DNA from: Lachnospiraceae bacterium
GTDB taxonomy: Bacteria > Bacillota > Clostridia > Lachnospirales > Lachnospiraceae
Length of the DNA stretch: 48,012 nucleotides
Assembly (NCBI GenBank): GCA_017461865.1
Contig: JAFTVQ010000007.1
Location: forward strand, 1-48,012
Reading direction: 5' to 3'
The position numbers and the translations under genes were made by a program. A model generated the notes under the pieces. The model worked only from the letters and a program-made list of their open reading frames with translations. It ran no database searches and was not told where the DNA came from. Shown here one piece after another: positions 40,415-48,012 of the stretch; position 1 is the stretch's first letter; every line of letters starts with the position of its first letter.

Positions 40415-41398
40415 ATGTGCACGGCAATTACTTATCAGACCAACGACCATTACTTCGGAAGAAATTTGGATTATGAAATCACATTCGGGGAATGTGTTGT
40501 GTTGACACCGAGAAGGTTTCCGCTGACGTATAAATGTATGAGTGATATCGGGGAAAGAGACCATTATGCCATGTTGGGAATGGCATTGGTAGAGGATGAG
40601 TACCCGCTTTATTTTGATGCGGTCAATGAAAAAGGACTGGCTATGGCTGGACTTCATTTTGTGGGGAATGCGTATTATGTGGAGGTGGATTCCCTCAACC
40701 GTGAAAGAACGGATGAGCAGAGTGACTGCGATACGGCGGATATTGCACCGTATGAATTGATTCCGTGGGTTCTCAGCCGCTGCGGGAACGTCGGGCAGGC
40801 GCGGGAGCTTCTTTTGCAGACCCGTCTTGTCGCTGTCCCGTTCAATGACCGTTTACCGCTTTCGCCTCTTCATTTTATGATTGCAGATAAGGAGCATGCG
40901 ATTGTAGTCGAGCCTATGCGGAGCGGTCTCAAAATCTATGATAATCCGGTGGGAGTGCTGACCAACAATCCGCCGTTTCCGTTCCATTTGGCTAATTTAA
41001 ATAATTACATGAATCTGACACCGGATATTCCGGACAATCGATTTTCGCAGCAACTGCCCTTGGAAATTTACAGTCGCGGTATGGGTGCAATCGGACTTCC
41101 GGGAGATATGTCTTCCATGTCCCGCTTCGTGCGAGCTGCTTTTGTCCGTGCAAATTCTCTTTCGGATCCCGATGAAGATGCAAGCGTGAATCAGTTTTTT
41201 CACATTTTGGGAAGCGTGGAACAAATCAGAGGATGCGTGCGGCTTGAAAAGGAAGCATATGAAATTACGACATATTCGAGCTGTTGCAATTTGGATCGGG
41301 GAATTTATTATTACCGGACTTATGAAAACAGTACAGTTCAAAAGGCAGATATGCGGGAGATGGATTTGGAAGGGGAGAAACCGATAAAAATACAATAA
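40415..41398 (+). CDS. Choloylglycine hydrolase family enzyme (bile salt hydrolase/penicillin acylase type)
   Basis: The 327-residue N-terminal-nucleophile hydrolase starts MCTAITYQ, with Cys2 as nucleophile after Met removal. Arg16 and Asp19 (FGRNLDYE), Asn184 (VLTNNPPF) and Arg237 (SRFVRAAF) match the conserved catalytic set. The family deconjugates bile salts or cleaves penicillin V and related amides. The discriminating position, Asn in bile salt hydrolases (GLNFPG) and Tyr in penicillin V acylases, is His81 here (GLHFVG), so the substrate is uncertain. No signal peptide. AGGAGG precedes the ATG. A terminator lies immediately upstream with no clear promoter between, so its promoter may be within the CarD-like gene. 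Confidence 0.88.
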   Translation: MCTAITYQTNDHYFGRNLDYEITFGECVVLTPRRFPLTYKCMSDIGERDHYAMLGMALVEDEYPLYFDAVNEKGLAMAGLHFVGNAYYVEVDSLNRERTDEQSDCDTADIAPYELIPWVLSRCGNVGQARELLLQTRLVAVPFNDRLPLSPLHFMIADKEHAIVVEPMRSGLKIYDNPVGVLTNNPPFPFHLANLNNYMNLTPDIPDNRFSQQLPLEIYSRGMGAIGLPGDMSSMSRFVRAAFVRANSLSDPDEDASVNQFFHILGSVEQIRGCVRLEKEAYEITTYSSCCNLDRGIYYYRTYENSTVQKADMREMDLEGEKPIKIQ

Positions 41399-41405
41399 AT
41401 TAAAA

Positions 41406-41447
41406 ATCCCTGCTTCGCGAAAATTCCGGAGCAGGGATGGTTTTTAT
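41406..41447. terminator. Bidirectional terminator after the choloylglycine-hydrolase-family gene
   Basis: ATCCCTGC (41406-41413) pairs with GCAGGGAT (41431-41438), with further partial pairing inside and flanking T and A runs. It overlaps the stop of the minus-strand TPM gene. Confidence 0.75.
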
Positions 41448-42436
41448 TTTGGTTGTATGAAAGTAACATTTTTATCTGTGACTTTTAAAAGTCCGTTACA
41501 GTAAGGACATATTTCTCCTTGTGCCGTATTAGGGGCTCCGCAATTCGGACAAGTGCTGTACAGCGTCATAGGAGTGGAAGAAAGTTCCTCCGGATGCTCC
41601 TTGAAATATTTGTATGCAGAATTCGATTTCATCGTACTTCCCAAAATAGAAATGTAGAAAATACTGTAAAACAGTAACAGTATTACGGTAACAGGAAACA
41701 TACTCCAGTCAATGTGTGTCTCTGCCAATTCATCCATAACAGAACGGAATGAGTAGTCCAATGCGTCATAAAGTTTCAAGCCGGACATACCTTTATAAAA
41801 ATTGTCTATGAGCTTGTCAAACGTTTTGTCTGACAAACAGGCAATCGTGTCAGCTCCGCAATAAAAGTCATACTCGTAATCATAAAAGTCATCACTGTTA
41901 TCGGTCGTATATAACAGAATCATTGCGTCCTCATCATAACCAATGCCGTAATATAATTCCTCGGAATACACTTCAATCGACATGTAATGTTTGCGCCAAT
42001 CAAAGTTATCTGTGTATACAGTGACAGGCATACCTGATTTTTCATATACCTCATTCAGCAGGTCGAGGACTTTTTCTTCTTCTGCCGCAGATAAAGCCTC
42101 TGCATGATCCACAATATAGATACGATCTCTGTCTCCGTTTACTTTCTTGCCGAATGTGATAAGTGTGGAAGAAAATGCTGAAAGCATTAACAACATGTGC
42201 AGGGTTACAAAAATTAAAACAAATATAACTCCTATACTCCAGCCGCTTTTTGTACCGAAGTTTTTATTGCTGGTATAATAATGATGGTATTTTCCGTGTC
42301 TGTCGTAGTAGGATCTGTTATAACAACCGTGAAAAGGTGTCTTTGAAGTTCTTGCTCCGGAGCCTCCCCCGCGGGAACTGCTGCTTGAGCTGCTTCTTGA
42401 ACCACCGCTTCTTGATCCGCCGCCGTGTCTTCCCAT
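41444..42436 (-). CDS. TPM-domain membrane protein with C-terminal zinc ribbon
   Basis: The 330-residue product begins with a low-complexity Gly/Ser/Arg-rich segment (1-30). A membrane helix lies at about 68-90, followed by a TPM (YgcG-like) domain with IYIVDHAEALS and the GIGYDEDAMILLYTTD strand pattern. A second membrane segment lies at about 255-275. A CPNCG...CPYC zinc ribbon lies near the C-terminus. TPM domains occur in membrane repair and photosystem phosphatase-like proteins; the role here is unknown. The second helix places the ribbon and the N-terminus both in the cytoplasm. AAAGGAGG precedes the ATG. Confidence 0.8.
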   Translation of the reverse strand: MGRHGGGSRSGGSRSSSSSSSRGGGSGARTSKTPFHGCYNRSYYDRHGKYHHYYTSNKNFGTKSGWSIGVIFVLIFVTLHMLLMLSAFSSTLITFGKKVNGDRDRIYIVDHAEALSAAEEEKVLDLLNEVYEKSGMPVTVYTDNFDWRKHYMSIEVYSEELYYGIGYDEDAMILLYTTDNSDDFYDYEYDFYCGADTIACLSDKTFDKLIDNFYKGMSGLKLYDALDYSFRSVMDELAETHIDWSMFPVTVILLLFYSIFYISILGSTMKSNSAYKYFKEHPEELSSTPMTLYSTCPNCGAPNTAQGEICPYCNGLLKVTDKNVTFIQPK

Positions 42437-42512
42437 AAAAATCCTCCTTTGTAGTTTGTAGTTAGGGTATCACTGTTTGAGAGATTCCACAATGGGAACC
42501 TCATGTCATTTG

Positions 42513-44168
42513 TTACGACGCTCCTATTTTATCTTGGTGCTGTTTTAATGATGCATAACGTAATAACTGTTTTCTGGAAGAGATTCCAAGTTTGCTGTAG
42601 ATATTTTTATTGTGATATTTCAATGTGTTTTCTGTAATTTCTAAAATATTTACAATTTCTTTGGCGGTTTTGCCTGATACATATAATTCGTATATTTTGT
42701 ACTCTGCAGGAGTTAACCTGCTCAGATTGCGAAGGAAAAACTCGTAATCTTCCAAAACAATTTCCTTTTTGTATTCGTCGGAAAGAAGTTGTATCTCGCT
42801 TTGCGCCAGCGCACATTCTTCCAATGCTTTTTCATAGGCTGCTTTTGTCCGCTTGGCCTCATCTTCGGCTAACTTTTGCGATTTTTCCAAATCCTTCAGT
42901 TTCTGTTCGTAGAGAATATCTTTTTCTTCCAAAAAAGCGATTAAATCGTCTATTTCACGTATTTTTAAATTGTTGTCGGTTGTGTCTTTGGATTTAATTT
43001 GTTCAAGGCTTCTGATGATAGGTGTAATGTATTTTCTGCTTATGAAAATACTGTATATAAGCGCAAAAATCACGACAAAAAATATAACGCCGGCAGTTTT
43101 CAGCCGGTCCTTTTCGAGCAGATTTTTGTATTGCGCTTCTGTGAGCATAACCGCCACGGTGAAAGTACTGTTTCCAAGTTGAATATTTTGTGTTCTGCCG
43201 ATACATTTCTCAGTGCCGAAATCAAATTCGGTGATGTTCTTTTTTTCCAAAGCTTCAATGTTGGAACCGGCAATATTATATCGGCTTAAGTTAAACTGAC
43301 CGGAATACATATCTTGCTTTTCGTCAAGTAATGCACCGATCAGTTGTCCGAGTTTGTCATCGCTTACTTTTTCGGATAACTGGAAATATAAATCGCTTAC
43401 TTCAAAACCGCAGATACCGATAATATTGTCTTTCAAATCGCGGATAGGAACATAGACATATCTGGCTCTTTCCCAAGTGTCCGGGATTTCCGTAGTAGGA
43501 CTGAGGATATAATGAGGGTTGTCTGCAAACAGAGAATTACTGTTGTCAAAAAAGTCCGTTTGCATCTCATTTTGCCAACCGCTGTGGAATGTGAGATTAT
43601 GCTCCTTTCCGGTGGTGTAAGAACCGCGGTAAAGAGAAATTTCATTATTTACGGTATTTTCCGAATAAATATTGATATATTTCAGATAGATGCCACTGTA
43701 ATACGGTGTCCGGGAGCGGTTGTTCACCGTCGTATCCAAGATATAAAATGCTCCGCTGGATGGGGCAAGCTGCATATTTAAATACACAACATCATATAAG
43801 TGATTTTGTAAATCGGAAAGAGCATCCGGATTGTTTTCCAAAGCTTCAAAGGTGATGTTGTTTTCTGTTAAATAATGCTGAATAGAGGTTTCCAGCTGAT
43901 CGGAAAAGGAAATTGCATGGGCGGCAATTTTGTTGTAGTCGTCCTCGATATTATCCGTATAAGACAGCAGCTGCGTATCGAGTATCTCCATGATTTGCCG
44001 GTCGGTAGGATTCGTGATTCCGAATAAATCAAACAGCAGAAGAATCAGAGATAAAACAATGGCAATGGCAGACAGGATAAAAAAGTAAAAGCGTCTGCGC
44101 ATGGAAATGCTTTCTGTTTTGAGCTGCGTCGCAATTGCTTTTATGCTGACTCGGTTTAAAACATTCAT
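42513..44168 (-). CDS. Membrane-bound one-component regulator: extracellular sensor plus LuxR-type HTH
   Basis: The 551-residue product has a membrane helix at about 27-49, a roughly 300-residue extracellular region of dCache-like character (YVYVPIRDLKDNIIGICGFEV resembles a PDC strand), and a second helix at about 357-379. A coiled coil follows (about 395-470), then a C-terminal LuxR/GerE helix-turn-helix from about 482 (LSRLTPAEYKIYELYVSGKT through SRKQLLRYASL). It would bind DNA at the membrane in response to an outside signal. The upstream gene, only 19 bases away, encodes a solute-binding lipoprotein that could deliver the ligand. No kinase or receiver domain is present. Confidence 0.85.
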   Translation of the reverse strand: MNVLNRVSIKAIATQLKTESISMRRRFYFFILSAIAIVLSLILLLFDLFGITNPTDRQIMEILDTQLLSYTDNIEDDYNKIAAHAISFSDQLETSIQHYLTENNITFEALENNPDALSDLQNHLYDVVYLNMQLAPSSGAFYILDTTVNNRSRTPYYSGIYLKYINIYSENTVNNEISLYRGSYTTGKEHNLTFHSGWQNEMQTDFFDNSNSLFADNPHYILSPTTEIPDTWERARYVYVPIRDLKDNIIGICGFEVSDLYFQLSEKVSDDKLGQLIGALLDEKQDMYSGQFNLSRYNIAGSNIEALEKKNITEFDFGTEKCIGRTQNIQLGNSTFTVAVMLTEAQYKNLLEKDRLKTAGVIFFVVIFALIYSIFISRKYITPIIRSLEQIKSKDTTDNNLKIREIDDLIAFLEEKDILYEQKLKDLEKSQKLAEDEAKRTKAAYEKALEECALAQSEIQLLSDEYKKEIVLEDYEFFLRNLSRLTPAEYKIYELYVSGKTAKEIVNILEITENTLKYHNKNIYSKLGISSRKQLLRYASLKQHQDKIGAS

Positions 44169-44187
44169 GTATTCCGATGTATCCTCC

Positions 44188-45549
44188 TTATTTTTCTGAC
44201 AGGTTTCTCAGTTCTGACAGGGAAGACGCTGCAAGTTCATTTAAAACCGGTTCGGGGTCTTCGCCGTCAGAGACACGTTTCGTATATTGGACATGTGCGG
44301 TCCGAAGGACAGCTTTCACGTTATTTTCAAAGTCATTTTGAATATCGGAGGCGCCGTTGTAAAGCGGAAGCGGATAAAAAGAGTATGTTTGGTTCATTTT
44401 ATCCACGGCTTCATAAACGCTGCGATAGTTTTCATTCTCGACAATACGGATGTCGCCAAAAAGGGAATCCATAGCGGTGTCAGTAACCGGAAGATAACCG
44501 GCCTGTGTCACAAACTCCAGATTGTTGTCATGTTCTGTCAGCCACTTGGCGAATAGGTAGGCAGCTTGATTTTTCGCTTCATTGTCACTCTTGACAGCAA
44601 AAAGTCCTCCGCCGCGATGAACGACAGCGGAAACGTCCTTTGAAAATACAGGGTACGGCAACGCCAGGGTAGTAATGGATTCGGAAGTGTTATCCGGGTA
44701 AAATACTTCTTCCGGCTGGTACAGCACATCTGCGGTGGAACCTGTGTTGGCAATAATGTCGATGGTTTTCCATTTTGCAGCAGCATATCCGTCGTCCAGA
44801 CAAATTCCGCCGTGAATCGCCGCTTTTGCCAAAGGTGTCCAAATACGTTCGAATGCTTCGTCGTGAAGATTTAACTGACTGTTATTTATAAATTCGCTGC
44901 CTTGGGACTTCATGCCGACATATGCATAGTTATAGTAGTCGTTCAGCTGGAGAAAATGTTTACCGCCGGACCAGTCATAATAGTTGCGGGCAACTTCAAA
45001 CAGACCGTCAAAGGTGGAAAGATCAGCGGCGGAAACACCGGTTTCGTCACAAAAACGGTCAAACAAGGTTTGGTTGACGAAAAGTGCTTCGGTTGATTTG
45101 GCAATCGGAATCATCAGCAATTCGTCATCAAAATATCCTTCCGATAAAAATTCGCTGTGAAATGCAGAGAGTTCTTCTTCGGTAAAATAGTCATTCCATG
45201 TGAGAAGATTTTCCTCACCGATCATTTCTACCACACGGGGATAGGCGGTGAATAAGTCCGGCAACTCCTCGGCACCGGGTTCCCCGCCGGCAGCAGCGGC
45301 TAATGCTCGGTCAATGGCGGAGGAGCTTGTAACGGAAACCACATTGATGGTAACGCCGTTTTCCCGGCCGACGGTCTGATTAAACTCATCGATTACCGTG
45401 TTTAACGGAGATGTGGTCTGGCTGCCGTAAACATGCCACATGGTAAGAGTGACAGGATTTTCCGGATTTGGACCTTTTTGCCGGGAACAACCGGAAAGAT
45501 ATGGAAGTATCATAGTAAGACAAATAAATATTGCCAAAATTTTTTTCAT
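44188..45549 (-). CDS. Extracellular solute-binding lipoprotein (sugar ABC type), without permeases
   Basis: The 453-residue product has a lipoprotein signal ending LSGC (Cys21). The fold is that of family 1 extracellular binding proteins: PVTLTMWHVYG near the N-terminus, LADLFTAYP-like and LLTWNDYF segments, and AAYLFAKWLTEH near the C-terminus. Such proteins bind oligosaccharides outside the membrane. No ABC permease or ATPase gene is in the window. It is the promoter-proximal gene of a unit with the membrane LuxR-type regulator, so a sensing role is plausible. The start at 45549 has AAAGGAT upstream; the longer frame from 45612 has none. Confidence 0.88.
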   Translation of the reverse strand: MKKILAIFICLTMILPYLSGCSRQKGPNPENPVTLTMWHVYGSQTTSPLNTVIDEFNQTVGRENGVTINVVSVTSSSAIDRALAAAAGGEPGAEELPDLFTAYPRVVEMIGEENLLTWNDYFTEEELSAFHSEFLSEGYFDDELLMIPIAKSTEALFVNQTLFDRFCDETGVSAADLSTFDGLFEVARNYYDWSGGKHFLQLNDYYNYAYVGMKSQGSEFINNSQLNLHDEAFERIWTPLAKAAIHGGICLDDGYAAAKWKTIDIIANTGSTADVLYQPEEVFYPDNTSESITTLALPYPVFSKDVSAVVHRGGGLFAVKSDNEAKNQAAYLFAKWLTEHDNNLEFVTQAGYLPVTDTAMDSLFGDIRIVENENYRSVYEAVDKMNQTYSFYPLPLYNGASDIQNDFENNVKAVLRTAHVQYTKRVSDGEDPEPVLNELAASSLSELRNLSEK

Positions 45550-45640
45550 TATTATGTATCCTTTCAAGATTCGTTTCCTACCCAAATTCCCGCCTTTTTT
45601 AAAATTTCCCACCCGTTTTGATGCTTTTGGGTGGTGCGGT

Positions 45641-45702
45641 GTGCCATAAAAATTGATAGTATAACATCGGCAGACTGGGTTTTTGTGTTTGTATTATGGC
45701 AC
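45641..45702. promoter_or_regulatory. Split inverted repeat upstream of the solute-binding gene
   Basis: GTGCCATAA (45641-45649) and TTATGGCAC (45694-45702) are perfect 9-base inverted copies 44 bases apart. The second copy overlaps the predicted minus-strand -10 element. They may be paired operator half-sites, possibly for the LuxR-type regulator of the same operon. A further small hairpin (CCACCC/GGGTGG, 45609-45634) lies in the leader. Confidence 0.45.
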
Positions 45703-45721
45703 AAGGTTTTCACCGAGTCAA
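45693..45721 (-). promoter_or_regulatory. Predicted sigma-A promoter for the solute-binding/LuxR operon
   Basis: On the minus strand TTGACT (45721-45716) and CATAAT (45698-45693) are separated by 17 bases. The implied untranslated leader is about 135 bases. Confidence 0.6.
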
Positions 45722-45744
45722 CAAAATAGAAGAGGAGTACAGAT

Positions 45745-46560
45745 ATGGGAATTTTCGGAAAATTATTTGAAAAAAAGGAATGCAGCGTTTGCGGCGGCGA
45801 AATCGGATTGCTTGGAAACAGAAAATTGGAGGATGGCAATCTGTGTAAGGAATGTGCAAAAAAGCTTTCACCATGGTTTGATGACCGTCGTCATTCTACG
45901 GTTGACCAGATTGTGGAGCAGTTGGAATACAGAGAAGCGAATCGGGCAAAGGTAGAGGAATTTTGTGTTACCCGTACGCTGGGAGAAGGTATGAAGGTCC
46001 TGATCGATGAGGATGCAGGTCTGTTCATGGTAACGGATTCCGGCCGTGTGAAAGAGGAAAATCCGGATGTGTTGTCCTTCTCGGATGTGACCGGATGTGT
46101 ACTCGATATCGATGAGGATTGTACAGAGATGATGCGTGAAGGTAAGGATGGCGAGGAAATCAGTTACAATCCGCCGAGATATGAATATGACTATGATTTT
46201 TACGTAACCGTTCATGTGCGCAATCCGTATTTTGATGAAATCCGGTTCCGGTTGAATTCTTCCGATGTCACTGTGGAAGGAGGAAGCAAACAGAGTGCAG
46301 CGCCGGTCCGGGCAGGGCGTGCTCCTTCTACGAATTCGGGCGGCAAATTCGACCCGACACAGGATATGGAATATCGCAAGTATAAGAAAATGGGCGAGGA
46401 AATCGTAGCGGTATTACAAAATGCGAGACAACAGGCGAGAGACGAAAAAGTAACAGCGCAGGCTCCTAAGGTGGCAGTTATGTGTCCGCACTGCGGTGCG
46501 CAGACGACACTAAATGCAAGTAAGTGTTGTGAATACTGCGGTGGCGTTGTTGAAGGATAA
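45745..46560 (+). CDS. DUF4428 protein with N- and C-terminal zinc ribbons
   Basis: The 271-residue product begins with a DUF4428 zinc-binding motif (CSVCGGEIGLL...LCKECAKKL) followed by a domain of about 110 residues. A Ser/Gly/Pro-rich linker follows, and a C-terminal MCPHCGAQ...CCEYCGG ribbon. No membrane segment is seen, so it is probably cytoplasmic. DUF4428 proteins are common in Lachnospiraceae and uncharacterised. GAGGAG lies upstream of the ATG. A secreted repeat protein follows 29 bases downstream, but a shared role is not evident. Confidence 0.85.
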   Translation: MGIFGKLFEKKECSVCGGEIGLLGNRKLEDGNLCKECAKKLSPWFDDRRHSTVDQIVEQLEYREANRAKVEEFCVTRTLGEGMKVLIDEDAGLFMVTDSGRVKEENPDVLSFSDVTGCVLDIDEDCTEMMREGKDGEEISYNPPRYEYDYDFYVTVHVRNPYFDEIRFRLNSSDVTVEGGSKQSAAPVRAGRAPSTNSGGKFDPTQDMEYRKYKKMGEEIVAVLQNARQQARDEKVTAQAPKVAVMCPHCGAQTTLNASKCCEYCGGVVEG

Positions 46561-46589
46561 AAAATATAAAAGTAGCAGGAGTGAAAATT

Positions 46590-48012
46590 GTGAAAAAAAG
46601 AATTCTGAGTTTATTTCTATGTTTGGTACTGATTCTGGGGATGCTTCCGGCCAATGCACTGCAGGTGCAGGCAGAAGAGGGAGATAATGAACGCCCGGTA
46701 AGTGTAGAAGTGTCCGTTGAAGAGGTGAATATCGAGGATGCGATGACGGTTTCCGATAACACATCTCCGGAGCCGGAAGATACCGGTGATGAGCTTTTCG
46801 TGATTACGGAACAGGTAACCGCGGAGACGGCAGCAGCGCCAGACCTGCTGGCAAATCCGGTATATGTGGGCGGAACGCCTCTGCAATACGCTGGAGATTC
46901 GGTAGCAGGTACCGGAGGAGGAACGGCAACTTTATACATATGCCAGGATGGAAATCCGGCTCTTATGTTAGATAACTATGTCTATGAAGGAGCAGGTTAT
47001 GCATGCGAAGAGAATGAATATGCAGGTATTTACTATGGGGGTTCCGGTTATTTGCTTATTATGACCGGAACAGGAAGTGACAATCGTGCGGCGTCCCAAA
47101 GCAGTATTATTGTGAATGCTGAGAATGCTGTTTCTACAAAGGGAATCTGTGTGCCGAATGCGGAATTGATTATCGGTAAGCCGAACTCAAGCAATATAAA
47201 TGATATCCTGACGGTCAGCGCCGGTCCGGCTACAAATTCTGCTATCGGAATTTCCGCCGGTAAAGTATTTGAGACGATAACGGAAGGGAGAGAATCGACA
47301 TATGTGCTTTATACCACAAAAGCGGGAGATAAGATGACATATTGGGTAACCTCCGGCTGTGTCATTAATGCCTACGGCGGGACTGCTCAAAATGTTTCCT
47401 GCGGTATTTCTTGTGCTACGTCAACTATTAAAGGTAGTACAATCAACGCTTATGGAGGCAATACCACCGGTGGAACCGAAAGTAATTCTTACGGTATTTC
47501 CTGTACGACGGCAAATATTTCAGGCGGCTGCGTAAACGCTACCGGCGGAACTGCGGAAGGATATAAGATGCCTTACAGCTACGGTATTAATTGTACCGGC
47601 GATGCAACATTTTCCGGCGGTGAAATAACAGCGACCGGCGGTAAGGCATCCTATGAAGGGATGACTGAATATACTCTCTGGGCTCGAACGTACGGTATCA
47701 AGGCAACTTCAATTTCAATTACCGGAGCTACCGTAACTGCCACCGGCGGAACCTGTGGAGACTTGGTATCCGGAAGTCAGAATGACCGAGAAAGTTATGG
47801 CTGCTACGGCGACATTACCATGACAGCCGGCTCCTTAACTGCCACCGGTGCAGATTTGTTACTGCCATGCAATAGTATCAACACCAAAGAAAGCTATGGT
47901 ATCTACGGCAGCATTAACGTAAGTGGTGGTACCGTAAATGCCACCGGCGGAAACACCATGAACGGTTATTGCTATGGTATTTATGCTACAGGCGACTGTA
48001 TCTTTTCCGGCA
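46590..48012 (+). CDS. Large secreted repeat protein, N-terminal part (3' end outside window)
   Basis: From GTG 46590 the frame stays open to the window edge (474 codons). The product starts with a clear signal peptide (KKRILSLFLCLVLILGMLP, likely cut near QVQA). From about residue 265 it carries irregular repeats built on the pattern SYGI.C....I.GG.VNATGG, of 25-40 residues each, consistent with a beta-helix surface or carbohydrate-binding protein. An AGGAG lies 9 bases before the GTG. No anchor or catalytic domain is visible in the part present. Confidence 0.8.
   Translation, partial: MKKRILSLFLCLVLILGMLPANALQVQAEEGDNERPVSVEVSVEEVNIEDAMTVSDNTSPEPEDTGDELFVITEQVTAETAAAPDLLANPVYVGGTPLQYAGDSVAGTGGGTATLYICQDGNPALMLDNYVYEGAGYACEENEYAGIYYGGSGYLLIMTGTGSDNRAASQSSIIVNAENAVSTKGICVPNAELIIGKPNSSNINDILTVSAGPATNSAIGISAGKVFETITEGRESTYVLYTTKAGDKMTYWVTSGCVINAYGGTAQNVSCGISCATSTIKGSTINAYGGNTTGGTESNSYGISCTTANISGGCVNATGGTAEGYKMPYSYGINCTGDATFSGGEITATGGKASYEGMTEYTLWARTYGIKATSISITGATVTATGGTCGDLVSGSQNDRESYGCYGDITMTAGSLTATGADLLLPCNSINTKESYGIYGSINVSGGTVNATGGNTMNGYCYGIYATGDCIFSG

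Overview
The window looks like a chromosomal segment of an anaerobic, spore-forming, Gram-positive gut bacterium of the Lachnospiraceae type (Clostridia). Evidence: moderate-to-low GC, AGGAGG-type ribosome binding sites, sporulation genes (spoIID-like, a spoIIQ-like gene, a sipL-like SPOCS/LysM gene), pyrK-pyrD of the NAD-dependent dihydroorotate dehydrogenase type, proteins with DUF6273, DUF4428, TPM and DUF1934 domains that are common in this family, and a bile-salt-hydrolase-like enzyme. No tRNA, rRNA, CRISPR array, insertion sequence, phage gene or replication origin was seen, and no gene-free stretch exceeds 300 bases.

Layout. (1) 1-4777: the 3' end of ileS, a conspicuously AT-rich pair of acyltransferase-3-like membrane genes (the first degenerate), and glycogen phosphorylase. 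(2) 4981-9366: a membrane protein with two Rossmann-type nucleotide-binding segments and a C-terminal ryanodine-receptor (RyR) domain, followed by a TIR-transmembrane-Sel1-repeat protein. This pair is the best candidate for an undescribed signalling or defence system, because TIR domains make cADPR-type molecules from NAD and cADPR is the classical agonist of animal ryanodine receptors. (3) 9433-13553: two tandem DegV genes on the minus strand, then two zinc-ribbon membrane proteins on the plus strand. (4) 13668-15971: an aconitase-family hydratase. (5) 16122-21577: an apparent operon of alpha/beta hydrolase, membrane-embedded Mur ligase, D-Ala-D-Ala-ligase-like ATP-grasp enzyme, VanX-like dipeptidase and an unknown membrane protein. 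It looks like a specialised branch of D-amino-acid or peptidoglycan metabolism. (6) 21721-25911: a calcium-binding EF-hand-like protein, spoIID, a degenerate spoIIQ and an amidohydrolase. (7) 25974-31767: a cellulase-Ig-domain lipoprotein, a plsC-like acyltransferase (minus), a small lipoprotein behind a sigma-E-like promoter, and pyrC-pyrK-pyrD. (8) 31963-36797: sipL behind another sigma-E-like promoter, then ispE, a GntR regulator, a small membrane protein whose ribosome binding site is buried in a hairpin, murI and a DUF1934 gene. (9) 36834-41398: a small membrane protein (minus), an exported trigger-factor-like PPIase lipoprotein, an NlpC/P60 hydrolase, a CarD-like regulator and a choloylglycine-hydrolase-family enzyme. 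(10) 41444-48012: TPM-domain protein, membrane-bound LuxR-type regulator and solute-binding lipoprotein (all minus), then a DUF4428 protein and the N-terminus of a large secreted repeat protein that runs off the window.

Most units are bounded by clear intrinsic terminators, several of them bidirectional. Promoter calls are visual matches to sigma-A, sigma-E or sigma-F/G consensus elements and are predictions. Functions are inferred from motifs recognised by eye; no database search was run.
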